NCBI GenBank assembly: GCA_033558025.1 | Contig: JAUCEF010000001.1 | Location: 1,178,001 to 1,242,000 of the forward strand | Source of the DNA: Phytophthora sp. 'mugwort' | Taxonomy: Eukaryota; Oomycota; Peronosporomycetes; Peronosporales; Peronosporaceae | Length of the DNA stretch: 64,000 bases | Direction of reading: 5' to 3' | Shown here: piece after piece, positions 1 through 8,912 of the stretch | Layout: every line of letters begins with the position of its first letter | How positions within the stretch are numbered: the first letter of the stretch is position 1 | Notes under the pieces: generated by a model | What the model saw: the letters and a program-made list of their open reading frames with translations, nothing else | Told to the model about the DNA's origin: nothing | Databases searched by the model: none | Position numbers and translations under genes: made by a program

Positions 1-1133
1 GCTATGCATGGCCCATCCCCTAAATGATGCTGATGACGACTTATCCGCAGTCGCTCACAGGTAATTCCTTGCTAACATGTTGCCTGGTGACTTTGGCAAG
101 CAGCTGGACCAGTGCGTCTTTATCGTAGGCGACAATTGCAGCGTTAACCGGCGTCTGGCTACGCTAGTCGGCGTGTCTCACACCGACTCAACCGCGCAGT
201 GCAGCAGCAGCTACAAGATCTCGAGACCGATCTTGCTGAAGTGCAAGCCTTGGTGATCAAGCTACGACGCTAACTCAGTCGGCAAAGTTGCGGTATGCTT
301 GTTTATTTTGTGCTGATTTATCTTATTTTCTAATATTCATACTCATTTCTATCTCCGTAAAACGTATTGTTTAATTATATCCTTAAAACTGACCTTCGAC
401 CGGTTATTCGTCAAGATACTCGGTGGAGCTCTACGTTTTCGATGCTCCATCGCTACTCCAAGCTGTTCAAGCACCTTGACAAGAAGGACGACGATATCGA
501 AGACCTGATTCCCTCTCCGGCCTGCAACCGGCGTCTGCGCTCTCTCTACAAGAAGCTGAAGGACGTCGAATCTGTATCGAAAGCGCTCCAAGGAACCGAC
601 GTCGATCTGTTAGACGTCCGCTAGTGGTTCGACGGACTCATTAATGCCAAACCAGAGTACGCCACTTTTCTGGGTAAGTTAACTGCGTGCGACGCGAGTT
701 TTGGCAAGGTGCTAGTTTATTTATTTGTTATATGCAGGGCTGCGAGCTGACATCGTCCACAGCCCAGACTTCGAGTCTGGTTGTGTACGTGTACTGCGTG
801 GCAAGTCTAGCCGGCTGACGAGGGCAGAGAAGGCAGCCTGCGCCCGTTTGCTGTTGGAGCCGCGCCCGACTCCGCACCTGATGGCGAAGGAGAGGGGTCC
901 TTCGAAGAGCGTCTGCAGAAGCGGCGTCGGCTTGTTGAGCGTAAGCAGCAATACGCTCTGCTCGGAAGTTTCCGCCCACCTCGAATATGGTGGAGCAGTT
1001 CTTTAGTATAGCTCGCATCACGTTCGGGCACGAACGCAACAGTCTGCATCCAATTACGCTGGAGCAGATTCTGTTTCTGCGTCAGAACCCGAGCTACTGG
1101 GATGTACGTACGGTCGACAACCTCCGCAGTTAA
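1..1133 (+). pseudogene. hAT-type transposase remnant
   Basis: Discontinuous frames on the plus strand read like the C-terminal half of a hAT transposase as found in Phytophthora. The segments are: about 95-180 (FIVGDNCSVNRRLATL, around the conserved DN of the catalytic core), 367-624 (RQDTRWSSTFSMLHRYSKL, then a run of charged helices), and about 945-1133 (NMVEQFFSIARITFGHERN, the C-terminal dimerisation region), ending at TAA 1131-1133. Stops and frame changes separate the segments, and about 100 bases near 270-366 do not code, so this is a dead copy cut by the window edge. The family call rests on recognising the W-S-S-T and NMVE-F-S motifs, not on a search. The element's left end lies outside the window. 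Confidence 0.6.
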
Positions 1134-1961
1134 GCAAATATAGCTTTGCGTGATCTGTCATTTTCCATTATGTATGAGTTGTTGATCATGAAGTCATTAT
1201 TGATGTTCTGGGTTGTACGTCTTGCATGACAATATTTAACTTGCTGCTTCGTCCTACATTCATATACATGCCATAATCGGCGGCCCTGGGTATTTTCCCC
1301 TTTGTAGCGTGTACCACGCTTTCTTCAGCTTCGGCCGCTGACTGTCCTTCTCTATCCTGGAGTCCGCGACGCGTAGCAAGCGTGGAGATACCATTGTAAG
1401 ATCCTCGTATGGTACGAGGCTCGCACTTGTCGCGCACTGCCACTAACGCGGAGTCCACCCATACAGACATTCACCGTTCTTGATGTCAAGTGGAACATGG
1501 ATTGGTCAGACGTGAAGCAAACTTTTCGAGGACTGTAGAGAAGTACATGTAGAGAAGGTGGCTAATCATAACGGACGGCTATCAGGGGCGTTGCGTAGCT
1601 CTAAGCGAGTAACGTTCACGTCTTGATTCCGTTGGACTTCCATCCCTGCAATCATCTATTTAGTACGACTCTATCCAGGATAGACGCGGTCGTTTTGTCA
1701 ATTTGCGAACGAGACACTCGATCTTTCTGCGTCAAGATTGGTCATTTGAGACAAATGCAATATATTCTATGTTCGGAATTTCCGTTGTGTAGCCATCTGG
1801 TGCTACCAGGTGGGAGAGATGCCTGGATGTTCGTGGCAGTGCCCACAATACTCGCAGTTCAATGGCTGGCACGGCCATCCCTCTGCCACATTGGACTTCC
1901 ACCGTATGCCTCTGTTGTCCTTCAGTTTTCAATTGAGCGATTGCAGTTACAACGTCAAACG
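1134..1961. other. intergenic, hAT remnant to GH18 gene
   Basis: No supportable gene. A frame is open from 1623 through the start of the next gene, but its part before 1962 has no recognisable protein character and no better start, so it is treated as upstream DNA and promoter of the GH18 gene. Confidence 0.5.
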
Positions 1962-3184
1962 ATGGTTCGCTCACCGTCTCGGCAGTACGAAGATGAATCG
2001 GAGACGACGGCATGCTTCTATCCCCCGGACAGCATGGGGCCCTACTTGACGTCGTCCTGCAACCCACGCACTGCTCCTAAGAAGAAAGAGCGCTCAAAGT
2101 TAATGCGTCGACTGGTTCCGATCGTGTGTGGTGCGTTATGTGGCACTTGGTCCAAAGATCTCCGAGAAGTCCTCTGATTGTTGCACAATTTTGTTTTCTC
2201 CTGCCAGGTGTTCTCGTGTTGGTTGCTGTCATTGCCATTGTGGTAGTGACACTGCATGCCAATTCAAGCAGTTCCAATGACACCTCAAGCCCTCGAAATG
2301 GTGGAAGTTCGAGGTCAACAACGACTCCCCCACTACCATCATCGTGCTCCCCTGTCGCGGCAAAGGACCGGACTGTTGCGTTCTGGCAGAGCGAAGTTGC
2401 CGGTTGTGACACTGTTCCGGTCGGCGTTACACACGTTGTCTTCGGCTTCGCACTCGTCGCTAACGGAGTCATCGTGCCTTCGTTCCAATCGACTGATGTT
2501 GGTATCACGCAGTGCGTGACACAGCTCCATAAACGGTGTATTCTAGCCATGGGGAGCATCGGGGGATCGACCAACAACCAGAATATGTCGGAAATTGCCA
2601 ACACCACGTTGTTTGCTGAATCTGCGGCGTCCTTGATGGCAAAATTCGGATTCGACGGGCTGGATCTGGACGACGAGACTGTTGGAACGGAGTTCAACAC
2701 TGAGCGAACGCTGGGGGTGCTGAAAGCAACACGAGAGGCGCTGGATGCGGCTGGTAGCACGTCCGCTCTGCTGACTTACGATGCTTACTTCTACGAAGGA
2801 GACGCGTCGGTCTGCTCAGCGGAGGAGACAGCCGCGTATTCGAGGTGCTTTCCGTCAGAAGTGCTGGACTACGTCGACTGGGTCAATATCATGGCGTATA
2901 ATGTCAACCAGGATAACGACACTGCTGCTGCAATTTATGCAGCGGCTGCGAGCACTACGTTTGCCGCATGGAGCTCTCACCTAGGCGGAAACTTTTCCAT
3001 GGCTACAATTGGTCTGTGCGTCGGGGGTGGCTGCGCTTATGGGCCTGGGCCGAACGCAACTGTTATCGCAGAATGGGAAGCGTTTGCTCGCCAAGAAGGA
3101 TATGGAGGGATGATGATTTATTCCGCTTCAGCTGAGGTAAGCGACGACTATCCGGTTACTCGGAGTATCATCAGCACGACGTGA
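1962..3184 (+). CDS. membrane-anchored GH18 chitinase-like protein
   Basis: Model: exon 1 1962-2130, intron 2131-2207 (GTGCGT...CTGCCAG, 77 nt), exon 2 2208-3184; 381 aa. The splice joins the frames exactly and creates a short basic cytoplasmic tail (KKKERSKLMRR) directly before a hydrophobic segment at residues about 54-72 (VLVLVAVIAIVVVTL). This gives a type II membrane protein. A Ser/Thr/Asn-rich linker (residues about 74-105) leads to the glycoside hydrolase 18 barrel. The barrel has an SxGG strand (SIGG, about 173-176), the catalytic DxxDxDxE motif as DGLDLDDE with the acid Glu at about 213, and NIMAYN on a later strand. All catalytic positions seen are intact, so hydrolysis of chitin-like or other GlcNAc polymers at the cell surface is plausible, though some GH18 proteins are lectins. 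Six or more Cys residues suggest an extracellular fold. The barrel is short (about 270 aa), as in small GH18 families. Convergent with the next gene. Confidence 0.8.
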
Positions 3185-3507
3185 CTGAGTAGGTATACAG
3201 TATACTATATTGAACAACTACTCAATATATTCACAAGTGCTGATTTCGTTGTTCAGGTCACAACAGCTTGTGGATATTTTTCTCAAGTGTTTTAAGGTCC
3301 GCATAGATTTCGTCCTTGTTTTCGAAGAGTTCGCCGGCACGCTCATTCTTACGGACGGGGCCCATAACCGTTTTTTTTTTACGTCGAAGTTTCATTTTCT
3401 TCACCAAACATAAACTCGGAGTGAAATAGTCCCAAATAAATGCAGTTGCTTCATGCTCGCAAAGTTAGCTACGCACTGATACAAATATCTCGTCGCTGCA
3501 AGTTCCT
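3185..3507. other. convergent intergenic region
   Basis: The 3' ends of the GH18 gene (plus) and the GNAT-trefoil-MIOX gene (minus) face each other here. It contains a T10 run near 3370-3379 and AT-rich stretches suited to 3' processing. No gene is seen. Confidence 0.5.
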
Positions 3508-5266
3508 TCACCACTGCAGCGAGTCGGGCATATACTTCTCCGCGAGATGGAAGTAATACGGCAGTTCATCTTCGACACTAACATTCTGCACAACGTTCTC
3601 GGATACACTAGCGACCTTGCCGAGCGAGCTGATCCACTCCTTGGTGTCCATGTCCTGGGGCGCGCACAAGTCGTCGTAATTGTCCTGCTCGTACCACGTC
3701 TTGAAGGACCAGAAGCGCACGACATCTACGGCTTCTGCAGGCAGCGTAGTCTTGTTAAGAGACAGCACGCGATGCAGATACTCGTCCGGTGTCCAAGGCA
3801 GCAACACTTTCTCCAGACCACAGTGGCTAGCGACACTAGGTCCACATTTTTCCCCATTGCAGTGATCCGGGTTCAGCTCATTCAGATCCGGAAACTGAAT
3901 CGAGCTAGGGATCGGCTCGCCGACGACCCATGTCGAGTTCTTGGCCATCCACTCCTGTACTGAAATACTTCGCAACACAGCATTGTTGTCATCCGTCCAG
4001 CACAGGAAGATCATTCCCAGTGCACGAAGAAAGACTGCAAGCTGCAGCCAGTCCGGGTGTCCGTCCTCCTTTACTGCAGTAGCCGTCGCCAACATGTACT
4101 TGATCACCCAACTCTTCTCCCGTTCCGAGTCACCAGTTAGTTCCATCACACATTGGCACGCTTCCGGAATCGACATGCGAGCGTGTTGCAAGTTTCCGTA
4201 TTTTTCAACTTGGTTCTTCACGAACGCAATCGTTTGGTATTTCCGCATGATCTTGACAAAAAGCGGGTGAGGATCTGCCTTGTTGCAGACCAACGACATG
4301 ATTTCACCGCCATCCCAAGGCACGGGGTGGTCAGAAACCTCGACCCGCTTTTCCAATGGGTCGATACACAGGTAGCTGCCGTGAAAACTACGAAGTGCCA
4401 CACCTCCAGCAGTTTCAGCAACATTTTCCACGTGGTGTGGCACGACTTGAAACGTCTCCCACGTGGAATTCAATGGGCGATCAGCTAAAATCGTGCCGTC
4501 TTCTTCCACGCATAGAAATTTGCCATGGACACTGCGAAGGAAAACTTCGCCCGTCGCACCGAGCAACGTTTGCCACATGCACCCATTGCCTCGGGAGCTG
4601 ACTTCAATGTTTCCATCTTCTCCAGCGACAAGGCACGCGCCGTCTGACGTTTGCAGTGTCATCATGCAGAACCAAGTGCTTTCTTTCGGCCGAACCGGAA
4701 AAAAAGTGCTTTTCTGGAATACTGACACCATCGGCACTTTGCGTAGGCAGTCGTTGCCGTTGTAGAGAAAAAGAACTTTGGCCTCGGGCATTTCGGCAAA
4801 GCCCCAGCCTCGGTAGAGCCCCACTAAGCGTCCGTAGCGTTTCGAGTCCTCTTCGGCCTCCAAATAAAGCGCCCCGACTTGTTTCTCCTCTAATGTGGCT
4901 AATGTGGCCAGAAAGAGCACGCGGGCCAAGCCCAAGCCGCGGAACTCCTTATTCACCACCACCGACTTGACATGAGCGGCGCCGTTCTTCTCCAAAGTGA
5001 AGATGAGCTTGCCAATTGCTCCGCGCTGAGTCGCTATTTAAAACGAAAAAAATAAGTTAGAAAATTGGCATTTCGCTTTTTTACTTTAAAAATCGGCAAT
5101 TATGGGGCGGGTTTTTTCACGTACAGGCAAAGAGCACCCAGCGCAGTTCCTTCGTGCGCCGGTCGTCGGTGAACTGCAGGCGGAAGCGCGCAGCGGGGGC
5201 GGGCAGCGCCTCCGTGACCGGTACACAAGTGCCCAGCGGCGGCAGTGACAGCGCCGTCGTCTCCAT
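3508..5266 (-). CDS. GNAT + fascin-like beta-trefoil + inactive MIOX-like domain fusion
   Basis: Model: exon 1 5266-5125, intron 5124-5034 (GTACGTG...AAATAG, 91 nt), exon 2 5033-3508; 555 aa. The splice restores the N-terminal strands of a GNAT fold (residues about 25-145). The acetyl-CoA loop is visible as EFRGLGLARVLF (Q/RxxGxG/A), then GLYRGWGF near the C-terminal strand. Residues about 165-295 hold repeats of the form LRSxHGKFLCxEEDG and LRSFHGSYLCID, typical of fascin/FRG1-like beta-trefoils. Residues about 305-555 align along their whole length with myo-inositol oxygenase: DGHPDWLQL, WVVGEPIP, CGLEKVLLPW, DEYLHRVL, KTTLPAEA and a C-terminal LPYY...KYMPDSLQW. However, the iron ligands are lost. 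The HD of the IHDLGK motif is Arg-Ala (LRALGM, about 384-385), the GHDEY His is Pro (TPDEY, about 463), and the RFHSF His is Trp (RFWSF, about 489). Only the HPDW His remains. A pseudo-oxygenase is inferred; function unknown. Lies tail-to-head with the cNMP-binding gene. Confidence 0.82.
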
Positions 5267-5451
5267 CTTTTTTTTCGCGATCGTGTGGTAAATTAATTGC
5301 GGAATGGCTGGAAAACCGTGCAAAGCCACCAATAGTGAGCGCCAGTCACTACCCTCAACAACTTTCACTCTGGCCCGACTCGTGGGAGATGGGATGAAGG
5401 CAACTTCAACGGCAATAAAACATAATGATGGTGCTCTTTTGTCAAGTTCTA

Positions 5452-8400
5452 TTATTTCATGTCGGAAGGTCTCCGCTGCAATTTCCACATAGCCTTGCAG
5501 TCGCTTTCGCTTATTGTCTCTGCATGTCGCACTGTGTCAAATTTCCCATCAATGCTCGATCTTCGCTGCTTCGTGTCCTCTCGAACCTGCCGCGGACTTA
5601 GATTTCCAATTGTTGGCGATACCAACGACGGTGGGCGAGGATACCTCAATACTGGCGCACTGTTAATGCTTGTTTGCGTGAAAAATGCAACTGGGGCTCC
5701 AGGTGAAGGCACAATCGCACTTTCGGGTTGAAAAGATCCGCCGAGTTGTATCGTACGTGACGGCGATAGGAACGACGATAAGCTTATAGTCTGTATAATA
5801 GCTTTCTCTTGAGCGAGCGCTGCCAATTCAGCCGACATCGTTTTTAATGGACTTGTGCCGTAAATCGGCGACCTGCGAGTTGACAATGTCGTTGTCGGAC
5901 GTTCCATAGAAATATTCGAAATTGATAAGCGTCCAGGTTGGCGAGGTTTGGTTAGTGCCAGCGGTGCAGGTGAAAATATTTGGGAAACAGCGTTGTTGTG
6001 GCCCTGTTGCTGCTGCTGCTGCTTCTTGTCCTGGATCCGACGAGCCAATTGCGTTGCAAGTAAAGGTTCAAGCACTCGCGTTTGAGGCTCTGTGCTGTCT
6101 CCAATCGTCTTGTTTGGTGGCGTGGAAGTGGTCGATCGAGTCATGAGTTGCCACGGTTTGTCCGTGGCAAAATAGGCGGGACTGCTTTGTTGCTGCTGTT
6201 TTCTCACTGTTTCAAGATTCCAGCGGTGGCGTTCGAGTAGTGAGTTTCGGATACTTTGCAGACTGGACAACGGGAGGCGTCTCCACCCGCGTTCGGAGAG
6301 CTCTAGCATTTGTACGCGAGTTGAGCACATGAAGACAGTTCTGCCAATATCGATATTGTGTGAGGGTGGTGAAGTAGGGCCGTTCCTAGCTGTGACAGAG
6401 GCTAAAGTGGCAGCGACGTAGAGTTGCGCATTCGCTAATTGAGAAGCGACAGGTGATGTCAATGACGATGAAAGAAGTGGCGACTGGGTTGGAGTACCGT
6501 AGCTTGGAGTTGGACAGACTGTTCCTGTTGTGGTGGCAGAGGTGATTGCTCCGGCGACTGAGGCGCTGGCCGCTAACATATTTGCACTTGTGATGGCAAC
6601 TCCGAAAAACTCTTGCGGTCCGATGGTTGCTACTCGTACAAGTACTTCTTTAGTGGCAGATTCAGTTCCACCCAACACCGTTAATTCAGCTACAGATACG
6701 TTCTGACGTAGATACACAACCACTTCGCCGCTTTTTACAATATAGAGCGAGCGCAGATGGATCAGTTCCTGGAGGAAAACATGGCGGGGCTCGTACAATT
6801 GCTCTTGGAGGTCGTGTGCCACTCGAATGCATTGGGCGAAATCACTATCGCGAAGAAAGCTTAGAGTTGAGAGAAATTCCGCGCGTTCGACCATCGCGTG
6901 TTGCACAGATACCCCAGGTAGTAAAGTCGTTAAAGCCTGTAGGTGTGCACGCTCGAGTACTAACAGATCCGCTTCACACGCAGCCAGAGCTGTTGCTGAT
7001 CGCTGTAGTCGAGTAACGAGTGACAGTTCACCAAAAGAGTCCCCAGCGGATAGAGTAGCGAGTACATCGTATTGTTTGAGGGTGACACCAGCTTGAAGCG
7101 TGTTGACATCCTCATTGACGATGTTAATATTGCCTCTCAAGATGAGAAAAGCGCGGCTTTCGATCTTGCCCTGTCTGAAAAGTAGTTTGTCCTTTTGAAC
7201 AGTGAGAAAATTTGCGTATCGTCCGATTCCGCGAGCAAGAGTAAGCTTATCCACGTGCGAAGGACGATCAAATTTGTCGATAAAAGCTGTAAACTCGAGC
7301 AAGCGAGCCATGAAGCTGATCTCAAAAGGAGAACGCTCAGCTGGAGCCAATGATAGCACACGTCGAGTTTCGGCGCGTGTGATGCTGAGTGAAGACGTCG
7401 GCTGATCCCAAGCTAATCGGTCAGACACAAACGGAAATTCATCGGCTAGTGTCGGGTCTGCATGCATTCTTCGTAACAAATCCAAATACAGTGTTTTGCC
7501 TTCAAACTTTTGCATATAAGCCGCTTTGAATTTTTTCACAAAAGTCTCAAGATGTCGAGATACCAACGGGTTTGCCAAGTGCAGATTGCGAGTTCTTACC
7601 ACGAGAGCCCATTCCTCCATGAGTGACATAGCAAGTAGTACTTCTGCGTCTGTATCGACACCGCTGACGCCAAGCAATTGTGTGGCTCCGACATACACCT
7701 TTCGGGAAATTGCCATGCAAATGATATTTCCCGTAGCCACCACCACGTGCGCTGTCCTCGGACGACATAAAATCCCCATTTCGCCAAATCCTTGATAAAG
7801 TGTTTTTCGGCAAACAATCGACGTCCTCACATCCAAATTGTCTCCTTCTTCCTCGCCCTGCTGCTCACAACTAGCAGATGCTGCACTATTAGGACGTCGA
7901 ATCTCTCGCAAAGGTTCATCCAGCACGACGTCAGCTTCACCTTGAGCCAAAATGAAATATCTGTCGTCGTCTTCGTCACCTTGTTGAATTATCCGTGCTC
8001 CTTCTTCGTAATGTTCAATTGTGCAGTGATCCAAAATGTGCAGTCTTTGTCGTGCCGAGAAGTGCTGAAACACTCGCTGTTTAGCCAATACGCCGTGCAT
8101 TCGTAATAAATGGCGATGCAGCATTAATTCATGCACAGGTGTCAACAATCTGGCAAATGCAGCCTCTGGCAGCACAAAACACGTCACGTCTTCACTTGCC
8201 ACGGCATTAAGAACTCTGGCAGTCAGGCCTTGCAACAAGGTTTCTTCGCCAAAATACTCGAGCGCCTCGTGTTTGTGCATTTGAATTTCCATTTCAGCTT
8301 CAAGCTGTGAACGTCGTCGAGTATTTCGCCGAGCAAAGACAACATTTGCTGAGCTGTCCATGGGGATCATTGCCACTGGTCGGCTGGTGCTCAGCGCGCG

Positions 8401-8649
8401 AGATCGTCGACGTTGCGTGATCAAAACTTTGCCTTCCTCGATGAACAGCAAATCACGCTCAGGTTGTCCCTGACAATAAATGTACTCGCCATCATCATAC
8501 GTCACGAGCTCTAAAGCTCGCAGCAACTCACCCTCTGAACAGAGTCCCTGCTTGACGACATGTGCCAGAATGGGCACTCGACGGATCAAACGAGATTTGC
8601 GCACCGTGTCAGAAGTCGACGACGTAGTTTCATTGCTGCTTGTCTCCAT
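5452..8649 (-). CDS. protein with four cyclic-nucleotide-binding domains
   Basis: Single exon, ATG at 8649, 1065 aa. It contains repeated cNMP-binding (CAP/PKA-R type) beta-barrels at about residues 25-170 (FGEET), 190-320 (FGEMG...RPRTA), 445-575 (FGELS...RSAT) and a diverged one at about 590-800 (FFGVA, no phosphate-binding Arg seen, interrupted by a Ser/Thr-rich insert). Barrels 2 and 3 keep the Gly-Glu and the Arg of the phosphate-binding cassette, so cAMP or cGMP binding is plausible there. The C-terminal 250 residues are low-complexity, with poly-Gln and many Ser/Pro/Thr. No kinase, channel or cyclase domain is present, so this is a stand-alone sensor or scaffold rather than a PKA or ion channel. 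The neighbour downstream starts 186 bases after the stop in the same orientation. Confidence 0.85.
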   Translation of the reverse strand: METSSNETTSSTSDTVRKSRLIRRVPILAHVVKQGLCSEGELLRALELVTYDDGEYIYCQGQPERDLLFIEEGKVLITQRRRSRALSTSRPVAMIPMDSSANVVFARRNTRRRSQLEAEMEIQMHKHEALEYFGEETLLQGLTARVLNAVASEDVTCFVLPEAAFARLLTPVHELMLHRHLLRMHGVLAKQRVFQHFSARQRLHILDHCTIEHYEEGARIIQQGDEDDDRYFILAQGEADVVLDEPLREIRRPNSAASASCEQQGEEEGDNLDVRTSIVCRKTLYQGFGEMGILCRPRTAHVVVATGNIICMAISRKVYVGATQLLGVSGVDTDAEVLLAMSLMEEWALVVRTRNLHLANPLVSRHLETFVKKFKAAYMQKFEGKTLYLDLLRRMHADPTLADEFPFVSDRLAWDQPTSSLSITRAETRRVLSLAPAERSPFEISFMARLLEFTAFIDKFDRPSHVDKLTLARGIGRYANFLTVQKDKLLFRQGKIESRAFLILRGNINIVNEDVNTLQAGVTLKQYDVLATLSAGDSFGELSLVTRLQRSATALAACEADLLVLERAHLQALTTLLPGVSVQHAMVERAEFLSTLSFLRDSDFAQCIRVAHDLQEQLYEPRHVFLQELIHLRSLYIVKSGEVVVYLRQNVSVAELTVLGGTESATKEVLVRVATIGPQEFFGVAITSANMLAASASVAGAITSATTTGTVCPTPSYGTPTQSPLLSSSLTSPVASQLANAQLYVAATLASVTARNGPTSPPSHNIDIGRTVFMCSTRVQMLELSERGWRRLPLSSLQSIRNSLLERHRWNLETVRKQQQQSSPAYFATDKPWQLMTRSTTSTPPNKTIGDSTEPQTRVLEPLLATQLARRIQDKKQQQQQQGHNNAVSQIFSPAPLALTKPRQPGRLSISNISMERPTTTLSTRRSPIYGTSPLKTMSAELAALAQEKAIIQTISLSSFLSPSRTIQLGGSFQPESAIVPSPGAPVAFFTQTSINSAPVLRYPRPPSLVSPTIGNLSPRQVREDTKQRRSSIDGKFDTVRHAETISESDCKAMWKLQRRPSDMK

Positions 8650-8912
8650 AGTTTTTTTCTACTCCGTCGTCAAACTTTGACACTCCGTCAGCTACTCGTG
8701 CCAGCTACGATCGTGTCCGTTTCGCCAGTGCCTGCAAGGTCTCCACAGCTTACCGAATAGCTAATCATGTGGTACATGTGTAGCTATTGCTGGCCCGGTC
8801 TCGTTTTGTTTTACAAGCTTGATTTGTTCTCATAAATTAATGGGCTTCCTTTGGTCTCTGCCTACGACTCGCGCTGCTAACATTGGCGACTACAATACTT
8901 TTCATTGCCTGC

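Noticed and set aside
1623..1961. Open frame upstream and in frame with exon 1 of the GH18 gene
   Set aside because: It lacks any domain, has a non-ATG-like beginning and would add about 113 residues before the membrane anchor; the ATG at 1962 gives a normal short cytoplasmic tail.
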